Below are positions 25,680-33,699 of a stretch of 44,215 nt of DNA, in pieces; the first letter of the stretch is position 1, and every line of letters starts with the position of its first letter. Position numbers and translations under genes: made by a program. The notes under the pieces were generated by a model that was not told the origin of the DNA, searched no databases, and was given only the letters and a program-made list of their open reading frames with translations. This stretch comes from Oxalobacteraceae bacterium (lineage in GTDB: Bacteria > Pseudomonadota > Gammaproteobacteria > Burkholderiales > Burkholderiaceae_D): assembly GCA_027490725.1 (NCBI GenBank), contig JAIXXN010000009.1, positions 1-44,215 of the forward strand, written 5' to 3'.

Positions 25680-27659
25680 ATGCCTTCCACCGTTTTCCCG
25701 CCACGCCGGCTCGCCGCTGCCGTCGCCCTCTGCTTTACTACCATTTCCCCAATCACCGCTCTGGCACAGGAGATCGCCGCCGCCCAGGTGGCGCAGGTGC
25801 TGGCACCTGTGGTGATTACCGGCGCGCGCTTTGATGCCGATCCGGCGCTGGCGCCAATCGCTGCGATCGTGATCCATGCCGAAGATATCCAGCGCGCTGG
25901 CGTAAATGATGTGAATGCGGCGATCCGCAAGATCGGCGGGGTCTACGGCCGTCAGAGTCTCGACGGTAGCCCGGATTTCGGCCTGGATCTGCGTGGCTTC
26001 GGCAGTAACAGTAGTCAGAATATGGTGATCGTGCTGGATGGTGTGCGCCTCTCCGAGAACGAGCTGAGTAACGCGATCCTGTCGACGATTCCCGTCGATA
26101 GCGTCGAGCGCATCGAAATTACCCGTGGCGGCGCCAGTGTGCTGTACGGTGATGGCGCTACCGGTGGCGTGATCAATATCGTGACCCGTCGCCCGAGCCA
26201 GTACAGCCGTCGTGGTTCGATGTTTGTCGAGGGCGGCCAGTTCGGTGCCGGTGAACTGCGGCTGTCCGGCGCCCATGCATGGCAGGGCTTTGCCGCCGAC
26301 GCGACGCTCGATACCCAGCGTACCGATAACTACCGCGATAACAATGCGTTTAAACAGAGCCAGTTCGCCGGTGGTGCGCAGTGGTTCGATGAAGCTGGCC
26401 GTGCCGGTTTCCGTTACGAAGGCGCGCGCCAGACGATGCGTTTTGCTGGTTCCCTAAAGGCGGAGCAGTTCGCTGCCCGGCCGCAGCAGGCGACCACACC
26501 CTTCGACTCTGGCAAACTCGATAGCGACCGGCTGACCATGTTCGCCCAGCGTCGTCTGGGCGCTTATGAGCTGGCGGCTGATCTGTCGTATCGCAAGAAG
26601 GCGGTGCAGGGCAGCTACGACAATTACGGCACTCTTTCGGTGACGGATTACGACAGCAAGCAGACCCAGTTTTCGCCACGGCTACGTCATCTCGGCCAGC
26701 TTGGTGGTTTGCTCAACGAGACCGTGGCTGGTGTCGATCTGACTTACTGGAACCGCACGAGCGCCGGAGACTACACTGCAGCGGACGCCAGCCAGCATTC
26801 GAAAGCGTTCTATGTGCGCGACGAGCTGCGTTTCGATGCGGCGCATCAGGGGCGCGTATCGGCGGGTGTGCGGCGCGAGCTGTTCGCCAAGGATTTCAGC
26901 GATCCGAAAGGCTATGGCAGCACCGCGTATGACGTGACTCAGGCGGTCAATGCCTGGGAACTGCAAGCGAGTTACATGCCGGTGGCACACGTCACCGTGT
27001 ACGGCAAGGCCGGTCAGAGCTACCGCCTCGCGACCTCCGATGAAAATGCTTACACCCCCAAGACCAATCTGGCGCTGGCTACCCAGCAGTCGCACGATCT
27101 GGAACTGGGCGTCAGCTACGCTAGTGCGCTGCGCAAGCTCACCGCACGCGTATTCCGTCATCAACTGAATAACGAGATCTTCTACAATCCTATCGTCTAC
27201 GCCAACACCAATCTGGCGCCGACCCGTCGCGAAGGTTTCGAGCTCGATGCCGAGCAGCGCTTCAACGCCGACTGGAGCATCACGGGTCACTATCAGCACG
27301 TGGACGCGCGCTTCACCGAAGGCGCCAACCATGGCAAGCAGATGGTGCTGGTGCCGAAGAACACGCTCAGCGCACGGGTCAGCTGGACGCCGTCCAGCGG
27401 CCAGAGCGCCGATCTGGGTGCGCAATGGGTCGATAGCCAGCGTTTCGGTTCGGACTTCGATAATCAGTGCAAGGCACGGATTCCTTCCTATACCACCATC
27501 GATGGCCGCTATGCGCGCACCTACGGTCAGTGGGAAGTCGCTGTGCAGGGTCTGAACTTGACCGATAAGCGTTACTACTCGCAGGCTTTCGGTTGCGATA
27601 GCGGCATTTATCCGGCCGATGGTCGCCAGTTCAAGCTGTCGGCACGCTATACCTTCTGA
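25680..27659 (+). CDS. btuB: TonB-dependent outer-membrane cobalamin receptor
   Basis: 659 residues. A signal peptide covers about residues 1-29 (ends TALAQ); a TonB-box-like stretch VLAPVVITGARF follows. The plug domain contains DGVRLSENELSNAILSTIPV, then VERIEITRGGASVLYGDGAT and GGVINIVTRR, and the beta-barrel ends in the aromatic C-terminus FKLSARYTF. Family membership is clear. The cobalamin assignment comes from the riboswitch upstream and btuF downstream (8-nt gap). It moves corrinoids across the outer membrane using TonB-ExbB-ExbD energy; exbB/exbD lie at 36.1-37.2 kb. No TonB gene is in the window. The ATG at 25680 lacks a strong SD, which may reflect riboswitch control of translation. 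Confidence 0.92.
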   Translation: MPSTVFPPRRLAAAVALCFTTISPITALAQEIAAAQVAQVLAPVVITGARFDADPALAPIAAIVIHAEDIQRAGVNDVNAAIRKIGGVYGRQSLDGSPDFGLDLRGFGSNSSQNMVIVLDGVRLSENELSNAILSTIPVDSVERIEITRGGASVLYGDGATGGVINIVTRRPSQYSRRGSMFVEGGQFGAGELRLSGAHAWQGFAADATLDTQRTDNYRDNNAFKQSQFAGGAQWFDEAGRAGFRYEGARQTMRFAGSLKAEQFAARPQQATTPFDSGKLDSDRLTMFAQRRLGAYELAADLSYRKKAVQGSYDNYGTLSVTDYDSKQTQFSPRLRHLGQLGGLLNETVAGVDLTYWNRTSAGDYTAADASQHSKAFYVRDELRFDAAHQGRVSAGVRRELFAKDFSDPKGYGSTAYDVTQAVNAWELQASYMPVAHVTVYGKAGQSYRLATSDENAYTPKTNLALATQQSHDLELGVSYASALRKLTARVFRHQLNNEIFYNPIVYANTNLAPTRREGFELDAEQRFNADWSITGHYQHVDARFTEGANHGKQMVLVPKNTLSARVSWTPSSGQSADLGAQWVDSQRFGSDFDNQCKARIPSYTTIDGRYARTYGQWEVAVQGLNLTDKRYYSQAFGCDSGIYPADGRQFKLSARYTF

Positions 27660-27667
27660 GGCCGATG

Positions 27668-28573
27668 ATGAACCCACTCCCTGCTTTGCAGATGCTGGCG
27701 CTGCTGTGCGCAACTGCCAGTGTCGCCGCCAGCGCCAACGCCGCCATTTCGGTGCGTGACGATGCCGGTAATACGGTGACGCTGGCCCGTCCGGCGCAGC
27801 GCGTGATTTCGATGGCGCCGCATATCACCGAGTTGCTGTTTGCCGCCGGCGCGGGCGAACGGGTGGTGGGGGCGATCAACTATAGCGATTATCCGGAAGC
27901 GGCGAAGCGTCTGCCGCTGATCGGTAGCGATAGCCAGATCGATATCGAGCGGGTGCTGGCACTGCGCCCGGACCTGCTGGTGGTCTGGCAGAGTGGCAAC
28001 ACGGCGCGTCAGCTGGAGCAGTTGAAGGCGCTGGGCGTGCCGGTGTTTTACAGCGAGCCGAAAAAGCTCGAACAGGTCGCCACCAGCCTGACCCGGCTCG
28101 GCCAGCTAATGGGGACCGAAGCGGCGGCGCAGGCCGCCGCGCAGCAGTATCAGCAGAAAATCGCCGCGCTGACGGCCCGCTATGCCGGCAAGCCGGTGGT
28201 GCGGGTGTTTTACCAGATATGGGAAAAACCGATATACACCCTGAACGGCGAGCATATCGTCAGCGACGCGCTGCGGGTATGCGGCGGGCAGAATGTATTC
28301 GCCAGCCAGAAGGTGGCGGCGCCCAGCGTCAGTAGCGAGGAAGTCCTGCGCGTCAATCCGGAGGCGATCGTCGGTGGCGAACGCCATGATGCCGAAGCCG
28401 GTATCCAGATCTGGCGTAAGTACACGGCGCTGGATGCCGTTAAGCGCGGCAACCTGTTCATGCTCGATAGCGAACTGCTGGTGCGGGCGACGCCGCGCAT
28501 CGCGGACGGCATCGCAGTGCTGTGCGAACGGCTGGAAACGGCACGCCAGCGACGACCGGGCGCGACGCCTTAA
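27668..28573 (+). CDS. btuF: Periplasmic cobalamin-binding protein
   Basis: 301 residues from the second ATG at 27668, which has GAGG at 27658-27661 with 6-nt spacing; the ATG at 27665 is only 3 nt away from it. A signal peptide ends near SANAAIS. The protein has the class III substrate-binding fold: RVISMAPHITELLFAAGAGE, GVVGAINYSDYPEAAKRLPL-like region, then VLALRPDLLVVWQSGN. This fits BtuF, which hands cobalamin to the BtuCD ABC importer. The gene starts 8 nt after btuB, so the riboswitch probably controls both. No btuC or btuD follows; the next gene is dsbA after 76 nt. A haem or siderophore binding protein is the alternative, but context favours B12. Confidence 0.9.
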   Translation: MNPLPALQMLALLCATASVAASANAAISVRDDAGNTVTLARPAQRVISMAPHITELLFAAGAGERVVGAINYSDYPEAAKRLPLIGSDSQIDIERVLALRPDLLVVWQSGNTARQLEQLKALGVPVFYSEPKKLEQVATSLTRLGQLMGTEAAAQAAAQQYQQKIAALTARYAGKPVVRVFYQIWEKPIYTLNGEHIVSDALRVCGGQNVFASQKVAAPSVSSEEVLRVNPEAIVGGERHDAEAGIQIWRKYTALDAVKRGNLFMLDSELLVRATPRIADGIAVLCERLETARQRRPGATP

Positions 28574-28649
28574 TCCCCGGTTAATTTGCGCGGCGCGAAA
28601 AAGATGGTAATCTGCGCGCGTCTGCCACCTATCTTGTACAAGGATTACT

Positions 28650-29315
28650 ATGCGTTTCCTGAGCTTTCTGCGTCCCCTGATTGCCACTGCAGCCTTCATG
28701 GCGGCCGCTAGCGGCGCCTATGCTGCCGATTTCAAAGACGGTCTCGATTTCAATACGGTGAACGCCGCGGCGCGTCCGGATACCGGTAAAAAAGTCGAAG
28801 TGCTGGAAGTGTTCATGTACCACTGCCCGCATTGCAACGCGCTCGATCTGCCACTGGCAGACTGGGTCAAGAAGCAGGGTGACAAGATCGTGTTCCGCCG
28901 CATGCACCTGGGTGAGGATGCCCAGGCCAAAGCGTTCTACACGCTGGAAGCGATGAATGCGCTGAGCAGTGGCATCCACGAAAAACTGTTCCGCGCGATT
29001 CACGTCGAGCGTAACCGTCTCAACACGGATCAGCTGGTGCTGGATTTCGTGGTGAAAAACGGCATCGACAAAGCCAAGTATCTGGAAGCGTTCAACTCGT
29101 TCGGCGTGCAGACCCGCATGAAGCGCGGCGTGCAACTGGCCAACCAGTATAAACTCGATAGCGTTCCGGCACTGGTGATCGACGGCCATTACACCACGTC
29201 GCCTGCGGTGGCAGGTCACGGCCTGACGGCCACCAACGCGGCCCATGCTGCGATGTTTGCCGTGGCCGACAGTCTGGTCGCCAAATCGCTGCAAGAACGT
29301 GCCGCGAAAAAGTAA
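28650..29315 (+). CDS. dsbA: Periplasmic thiol:disulfide oxidoreductase DsbA
   Basis: 221 residues with a signal peptide (about 1-25, ends GAYAA). The thioredoxin-fold active site is Cys59-Pro-His-Cys62 (FMYHCPHCNALD), and the cis-proline loop is SVPALVIDGHY. CPHC is the DsbA type. It introduces disulfide bonds into exported proteins. AAGGA precedes the ATG by a normal spacing. It follows btuF by 76 nt and may have its own promoter there. A small membrane protein gene follows after 21 nt. Several exported cysteine-containing proteins are encoded in this window, for example the protein at 42731, but no direct link is shown. Confidence 0.94.
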   Translation: MRFLSFLRPLIATAAFMAAASGAYAADFKDGLDFNTVNAAARPDTGKKVEVLEVFMYHCPHCNALDLPLADWVKKQGDKIVFRRMHLGEDAQAKAFYTLEAMNALSSGIHEKLFRAIHVERNRLNTDQLVLDFVVKNGIDKAKYLEAFNSFGVQTRMKRGVQLANQYKLDSVPALVIDGHYTTSPAVAGHGLTATNAAHAAMFAVADSLVAKSLQERAAKK

Positions 29316-29336
29316 GTCATAGCAGAAGGGGTTAGC

Positions 29337-29669
29337 ATGAACGACATCAGCGACGAGCGTAAAGCGGCCGAAGGGCAGGTGATGAAGATTTACAAGGAAT
29401 CTTCGCCTGCCATCGAGAACCTGTTCGAATGGGCCTATATCAACCACCTCGCGTGGAGTATCGCCGTCGCTGCACTGGGCATGCTGTTCTGGCTGACGCT
29501 CGCGCTGAGCAATGCCGAAAACCAGCGCTACGCTTTGCTGACCAAGCAATGTGCCGATCCCGTCTTCAAAGGCGAGCTGGATAAAAAATGTCTGCGCAGT
29601 GTGCAGTCGCGCGAGCACTGGTGGCAGCATGTCGGGTATGCGCTGACGCATCTGAGTCCGGAAAAATAA
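29337..29669 (+). CDS. Hypothetical small single-pass membrane protein
   Basis: 110 residues; ATG at 29337 preceded by AAGGGG. The N-terminus is polar (NDISDERKAAEGQVMKIYKE). A single hydrophobic helix (LAWSIAVAALGMLFWLTLAL, about 38-57) follows; then an exported or cytoplasmic segment with two cysteines (KQCADPVF, KKCLRSVQ) about 16 residues apart. I recognise no family. Placement 21 nt after dsbA suggests co-transcription, and the two cysteines, if periplasmic, would make it a plausible DsbA client; this is inference only. The sequence has normal codon use for the region, so it is probably a real gene. Confidence 0.7.
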   Translation: MNDISDERKAAEGQVMKIYKESSPAIENLFEWAYINHLAWSIAVAALGMLFWLTLALSNAENQRYALLTKQCADPVFKGELDKKCLRSVQSREHWWQHVGYALTHLSPEK

Positions 29670-29720
29670 GGCGGGCACCGAGCGCCATACCACGGCGCGA
29701 CGATGCGCAGAATTCATCAG

Positions 29721-29751
29721 CGGGGTCAGGTCGCATGTCGGTCTGACCCCG
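29721..29751. repeat. Palindromic REP variant
   Basis: CGGGGTCAG (29721-29729) and CTGACCCCG (29743-29751) form a perfect 9-bp stem around a 13-nt loop. Read on the minus strand it is a close variant of the REP core (GGGGTCAGACCGACAT). A short T run follows, so it could also terminate the dsbA transcript. Confidence 0.85.
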
Positions 29752-29815
29752 TTGCTGTTTTCAGGATGCTGGAGGGAAGCGCAGCGCTAGGCAGGCGCCG
29801 CTGCTGTTGCAGTCC

Positions 29816-29841
29816 CGGTCCCGGTACCGGTACCGGGACCG
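29816..29841. repeat. 26-nt perfect palindrome built from GGTACC units
   Basis: The sequence from CGGTCCCGGTACC to GGTACCGGGACCG is its own reverse complement over 26 nt with no loop. It lies between the 3' end of the small membrane protein gene and the 3' end of marR, so a bidirectional transcription end signal is the simplest reading. Confidence 0.9.
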
Positions 29842-29884
29842 CGACGTAAAGGATGCTGGCGGAGGCGGGTTGAGCCTGTGTGCG

Positions 29885-30382
29885 CTAGGTGAGCGCTTCC
29901 AGATTGTTGAGCTGCCGACGCAGTAAATCTTCCAGTAGTTTCAGTTCGACGGGGCTGTAGCCGTCGTAGGCGTGGGTGGTAGTGCCATACACCTCGGGCA
30001 GGACTTTTTCGACCAGTGCCCGACCGCTATCGGTGAGGGTGATCATCACGCAGCGCCGGTCGCCGGGACGGTTGCCACGCGTGATCAGTCCCTGTGCTTC
30101 CAGATCATTGCAGACGCGGGTCAGGTTGGCGGGTTTTTCCATGCAGGCCTCGCCCAGCGTGGAAGCGGTCGAGGTTTCGTCTTCCGAGCCATACAGCACG
30201 GCCAGCACCATATAGCTTGCGTCGACCAGATCGTATTTGCGCAGCGCAGCGTTGCTCAGATCCTTCATCCGTTTCTGGATATGGTAAGTCATGCGCAACA
30301 CGCGCATCAGATCCTCAGGGAAGTCCGGCATTCGGGCATGGATGTTTTTCAAGCGCTTTGTGGTCGCTGCAAAACTGCTCAT
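29885..30382 (-). CDS. MarR-family transcriptional regulator
   Basis: 165 residues from the ATG at 30382, with a consensus GAGGAG 6 nt upstream (30389-30394); an in-frame TTG at 30388 is less likely. Winged HTH of the MarR type: LGEACMEKPANLTRVCNDLE recognition region, then wing GLITRGNRPGDRRCVMITLT and the dimerisation helices DSGRALVEKVLPEVY. MarR proteins are dimeric repressors released by small aromatic or oxidised ligands, often controlling efflux or stress genes. Its target is not identifiable: it is flanked by REP elements and sodB. A partial inverted repeat upstream (30418-30435) could be its own operator. Confidence 0.92.
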   Translation of the reverse strand: MSSFAATTKRLKNIHARMPDFPEDLMRVLRMTYHIQKRMKDLSNAALRKYDLVDASYMVLAVLYGSEDETSTASTLGEACMEKPANLTRVCNDLEAQGLITRGNRPGDRRCVMITLTDSGRALVEKVLPEVYGTTTHAYDGYSPVELKLLEDLLRRQLNNLEALT

Positions 30383-30417
30383 TGCCAACTCCTCTACTGT
30401 CTTATAGAAGAATTGAT

Positions 30418-30435
30418 TGTACTATTTTAGTATCA
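30418..30435. promoter_or_regulatory. Candidate operator upstream of marR
   Basis: Arms TACTA (30420-30424) and TAGTA (30428-30432) form an inverted repeat around TTT, with partial extension on both sides. It lies 36-53 nt upstream of the marR start in AT-rich sequence, where autoregulation would place it. No binding evidence is available. Confidence 0.4.
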
Positions 30436-30521
30436 TTGCAACTTCAGTTTTATGCCGCCACCGAGCGCCGTCATCAACTATGTGTAGTTCTCTAGTTGTT
30501 TGCTAGCCACGACTGCCGGAA

Positions 30522-30549
30522 CCGGGGTCAGATCCGACATCCGGACACG
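30522..30549 (+). repeat. REP element copy E
   Basis: Identical in its core to copy A at 23384. The next copy begins 42 bp further on, exactly as in the RAYT-linked pair. Confidence 0.92.
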
Positions 30550-30563
30550 TGCCCAGCAGTGAA

Positions 30564-30591
30564 CCGGGGTCAGATCCGGCATTCAGACACG
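30564..30591 (+). repeat. REP element copy F
   Basis: Same orientation as E with scattered substitutions (GGCATTCAG in place of GACATCCGG), starting 42 bp after E. The 94 nt to copy G contain no ORF I can support. Confidence 0.9.
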
Positions 30592-30685
30592 GGCTGATCC
30601 TTAGTGTGACTTTACCGTGACATCGCCGCATCATGCAGAGCAAGATTGCGGGACATCAGCGTCTAGCGCCAGCCTAAGGGCAGAG

Positions 30686-30715
30686 CTCGTGTCCGGATGT
30701 CGGATCTGACCCCGG
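30686..30715 (-). repeat. REP element copy G (inverted)
   Basis: Inverted copy preceded by GAGCTCGTG, the same left border as copy D in the RAYT gene. It ends 15 nt before the sodB stop codon. With E and F it closes a REP array lacking a transposase gene. The whole 347-nt gap 30383-30729 is accounted for by this array and the marR promoter. Confidence 0.92.
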
Positions 30716-30729
30716 TTTTAGTAGCGTGA

Positions 30730-31308
30730 TCAGGCGAAGTTGGCGGCTGCGAAGTCCCAGTTGGCCAGCTTGAAGAAGGTCTCTACATATTTAGGACGGA
30801 CGTTGCGGAAGTCGATGTAGTAGGCGTGTTCCCACAGGTCGCAGGTCAGCAGTGCTTTGGCATCGGTGGTCAACGGGGTGGCGGCGTTCGAGGTGTTGAC
30901 GATGTCCAGCGTGCCGTCAGCTTTTTTCACCAGCCAGGTCCAGCTCGAACCGAAGTTGCCGACGCACGATTTGGTGAATTCTTCTTTGAACTTGTCGAAC
31001 GAACCCCATTTGGCGTTGATCGCTTCAGCCAGCGCGCCTTCTGGTGCGCCTTTGCCGTTCGGGGTCAGGCCGTTCCAGTAGAAGGTGTGGTTCCAGATCT
31101 GGGCGGCGTTGTTGAAGATGCCAGCCGACGATTTCTTGACGATTTCTTCCAGCGACAGGTTTTCGAACTCGGTACCTTTGATCAGGTTGTTCAGGTTGGT
31201 GACATACGTCTGGTGGTGCTTACCATAGTGGTATTCCAGCGTTTCTTGCGAGATGTGCGGCGCCAGAGCGTCGATGGCGTAAGGCAGAGCTGGCAGGGTA
31301 TGTTCCAT
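30730..31308 (-). CDS. sodB: Iron superoxide dismutase
   Basis: 192 residues, typical of SodB, from the ATG at 31308 with AAGGAA 6 nt upstream. Metal ligands: His27 ([15 protein letters not shown]), His74 ([10 protein letters not shown]), Asp157 and His161 ([16 protein letters not shown]). Gln70 in [11 protein letters not shown] is the second-sphere glutamine characteristic of the iron type. It converts superoxide to peroxide and oxygen in the cytoplasm. It is transcribed alone on the minus strand, with a TACAAT hexamer at 31378-31373 as a weak -10 candidate. The open frame extends upstream of the ATG but the added residues are not part of SodB. Confidence 0.97.
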   Translation of the reverse strand: MEHTLPALPYAIDALAPHISQETLEYHYGKHHQTYVTNLNNLIKGTEFENLSLEEIVKKSSAGIFNNAAQIWNHTFYWNGLTPNGKGAPEGALAEAINAKWGSFDKFKEEFTKSCVGNFGSSWTWLVKKADGTLDIVNTSNAATPLTTDAKALLTCDLWEHAYYIDFRNVRPKYVETFFKLANWDFAAANFA

Positions 31309-31434
31309 AGTGATTCCTTTAATGGTATGTGGGGTAGTGAAAACCGGGGTGATTTTTGCCGAAACGATCAGTATTGTAAAGCGCTTGGCCTTTCGTTGCA
31401 GGAAAGCCCGCAATTCCGTGTGGCTACTTGCTGA

Positions 31435-32454
31435 CTAGCGTACCCGCCGGGTGGTTTCGCGCACCACCAGTTCCAGCGGCGGGACGCTGCCCTGTGCCGC
31501 TTCGCCGTTGATGATGCGTAGTAGCGCCTGGGTGGCGATGCGGCCGATGTCGTACAGCGGCTGGCGCACCGTGGTCAGCGGCGGGGTGGTGTAGGAGGAA
31601 CCGGGCAGATCGTCGAAGCCGACCAGCGAGATGTCGTCCGGTACGCGTACGCCTTTGCGGTACAGGGCCAGACGGGCGCCATAGGCGCTCAGATCATTGG
31701 CGGCAAATACGGCGGTAAATTGCTGGTGGGTGTCGAATAGCTGGTTCATGGCCAGCATGCCGCTCGATTCGTGGTAATCGCCTTCGACGATCAGATTGGT
31801 GTCGAGGGCGATGCCGGCCGTTTGCAAGGCGCGGCTGTAGCCGGCCAGACGTTCGCTGGCGTCGATGTTGTTGGCCGGGCCGGAAATGAAGGCGATGCGG
31901 CGGTGTCCCAGTTCGATCAGGTGGTGCACTGCCATATAGGCGCCGGCTTCGTTGTCGAGTTTGAAGCCCAGCGCGCTGCGCGTGTGCAGGGCGCGGCCGG
32001 TGGAGACGATCGGCTTCTGGCTGGCAAAACTCAGCACGGTCTGGTCCGACATGCGTCCCGATAACAGGATGATACCGTCCACTTTGCGTGCCAGCAGCAG
32101 GCGGATGCGGTCGGCTTCTTCGTCGGCATCCCAGTGGCCGCTGACGATCACCGAGGCGTAGCCGGTATTTTTCAGGCCGTCGTCGACACCGCGCAGGGTT
32201 TCGTCGAAGAAGGGCGAGGAGATATCCTGCACCACAATGCCGATGGTCATCGAACGGCCTTTTTTCAGGCCTTGTGCCATCTGGTTGGGGGCAAATTTCA
32301 CTTTGGCGATGGCGGCCAGTACGGCATCGCGCTTGTCATCCGAGACGCGCGCCGTGCCATTCAGTATGCGCGATACGGTGCTGGGCGAGACGCCTGCCAG
32401 ACGGGCGACATCCATCAGGGTCGAAGGGCCGGAATGCATCGGGTTGTCTGCCAA
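31435..32454 (-). CDS. LacI-family transcriptional regulator
   Basis: 339 residues if translated from the TTG at 32454, which has AGGAC with 6-nt spacing; an ATG at 32439 (334 residues) has no SD and is the alternative. The N-terminal HTH is LMDVARLAGVSPSTVSRILN followed by GTARVSDDKRDAV with the hinge KVKFAPNQMAQGLKKGRS. The periplasmic-binding-like sugar sensor domain includes IGIVVQDISSPFFDETLRG and VFAANDLSAYGARLALYRKG. It is divergent from glk, with two TGAAAACGTTTTCA-like operators between them, so it most likely controls glk and itself in response to a sugar or sugar phosphate. The ligand cannot be told. Confidence 0.92.
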   Translation of the reverse strand: MADNPMHSGPSTLMDVARLAGVSPSTVSRILNGTARVSDDKRDAVLAAIAKVKFAPNQMAQGLKKGRSMTIGIVVQDISSPFFDETLRGVDDGLKNTGYASVIVSGHWDADEEADRIRLLLARKVDGIILLSGRMSDQTVLSFASQKPIVSTGRALHTRSALGFKLDNEAGAYMAVHHLIELGHRRIAFISGPANNIDASERLAGYSRALQTAGIALDTNLIVEGDYHESSGMLAMNQLFDTHQQFTAVFAANDLSAYGARLALYRKGVRVPDDISLVGFDDLPGSSYTTPPLTTVRQPLYDIGRIATQALLRIINGEAAQGSVPPLELVVRETTRRVR

Positions 32455-32485
32455 GGGGAGTCCTGTTGTGCTGCGGGGTGGAGTA

Positions 32486-32499
32486 TGAAAACCTTTTCG
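32486..32499. promoter_or_regulatory. Imperfect LacI-family operator near the regulator start
   Basis: TGAAAACCTTTTCG matches 12 of 14 bases of the perfect operator at 32593. It lies 32 nt upstream of the regulator's start, suggesting autoregulation. Confidence 0.6.
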
Positions 32500-32592
32500 C
32501 CGCCAGATTACCATAAAACACGGGGCTACTTGGCACCTTGTCTATACCGCTGATTGACTTTGCCGGCATTCTGGTTTTGAATGCGGGGTGTT

Positions 32593-32608
32593 TTGAAAAC
32601 GTTTTCAA
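32593..32608. promoter_or_regulatory. Perfect LacI-family operator between lacI-type gene and glk
   Basis: TTGAAAACGTTTTCAA is a 16-nt perfect palindrome centred at the CG step, the form bound by LacI/GalR-family repressors. It covers the -35 zone of the glk promoter (TATAAT at 32622-32627), so bound repressor would block glk transcription. Confidence 0.85.
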
Positions 32609-32621
32609 GCGACTGCTGGCA

Positions 32622-32627
32622 TATAAT
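32622..32627 (+). promoter_or_regulatory. -10 box of glk
   Basis: A perfect TATAAT lies 52 nt upstream of the glk ATG. A 17-nt spacer would put the -35 on ACGTTT inside the operator palindrome, a poor -35, so an activator or relaxed promoter may be involved. Confidence 0.65.
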
Positions 32628-32678
32628 CAGAGGCAAGTCCTTGCACGCACTCATAGAAGAAATAGAACAGGAAATTTT

Positions 32679-33671
32679 ATGGAGACTCTGGCTTATCAGC
32701 ACAGCGTGAGTGGTCCGCGTCTGCTGGCCGACGTGGGCGGCGCGCGCGCCAGTTTTGCACTGGAGACGGCGCCGAATAGCATCGTCGCCGTGTGGGAGAC
32801 CGATTGCTCGGTCTACCCGACGCTGGGGGCGGCACTGGTGGCCTATCTGGCCCAGCCGGCCACGGTAGCGGCAGGTGGTTATCAGGCGCGCTTCGCCGGA
32901 ATAGCCATCGCCAATCCGATCGACGGTGACTGGGTCACCATGACCAATCATCACTGGTCGTTTTCGATCGAAGCGGTGTGTTCGCAATTCAGTCTGAAGT
33001 CGCTGGTGGTGGTGAATGATTTCAAGGCGCTGGCCAGTGCTTTGCCGTTTATCGATGCCGATCACGCGCACCAGATCGGCGGCGGGGTGGCACGGCGTGG
33101 CGCGATTATCGGTCTGGTGGGCGCGGATGCGGGGCTGGGCGTGTCCGGCCTGGTGCCTGCCGGCGAGCGCTGGATCGCCATCGATAGCGAGGGCGGACAT
33201 AGCACCTTCGCGCCGATGAACCAGCGCGAGATCGAGATTCTGCGCTATGCGCGGCGCTACCACGAGCATGTGTCGAGCGAACGGCTGGTGTCCGGGCTTG
33301 GGCTGGCGCTGGTCTACCGCGCGCTGGCGGAACGGGCGCAGATCACTGCGCAGCCGCTCGACGCGGCGCAGATCATGGAGCGCGGTCTGGCCCGTGTCTG
33401 TCCCGTGTGCGAAGAGACCCTGCTGGCGTTTTGCGACATGCTCGGTACGGTGGCCGGCAATGTGGCGCTGACCCTTGGTGCCAAAGGCGGTATCTATATC
33501 GGCGGGCGGGTGGTGCCGCCGATGCTGGCGTTCTTCGAGCGCTCGGGTTTTCGCGCCCGCTTCGAGCAGAAGGGGCGCTTCTCCGAGTATCTGGCGCAGA
33601 TTCCGACGCTGGTGATCACGGAAAAATATCCTACCCTGATCGGTATGTCGGCGATGCTGTCGGCCGGCTGA
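32679..33671 (+). CDS. glk: Glucokinase (ROK-independent Glk family) with altered phosphate loops
   Basis: 330 residues from the ATG at 32679 (AGGA 6 nt upstream). Glk-family landmarks: catalytic Asp114 in VVNDFKALASALPF, sugar-site EGGH at 171-174 in AIDSEGGHSTFAP, and HVSSERLVSGLGL with Glu201. However, the phosphate-1 loop reads GGARASF (20-26) where Glk normally has GGTNARF, and the phosphate-2 loop reads GADAGLGV (148-155) instead of a GxGTGLGV form. Catalytic and sugar contacts are kept while ATP contacts change, so activity should be viewed with caution. It is expected to make glucose 6-phosphate. It is divergent from a LacI-type regulator with a perfect operator in the -35 zone. Confidence 0.85.
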   Translation: METLAYQHSVSGPRLLADVGGARASFALETAPNSIVAVWETDCSVYPTLGAALVAYLAQPATVAAGGYQARFAGIAIANPIDGDWVTMTNHHWSFSIEAVCSQFSLKSLVVVNDFKALASALPFIDADHAHQIGGGVARRGAIIGLVGADAGLGVSGLVPAGERWIAIDSEGGHSTFAPMNQREIEILRYARRYHEHVSSERLVSGLGLALVYRALAERAQITAQPLDAAQIMERGLARVCPVCEETLLAFCDMLGTVAGNVALTLGAKGGIYIGGRVVPPMLAFFERSGFRARFEQKGRFSEYLAQIPTLVITEKYPTLIGMSAMLSAG

Positions 33672-33699
33672 GCCGGTCTGCAGTGCTGCCCTGAGGTTT

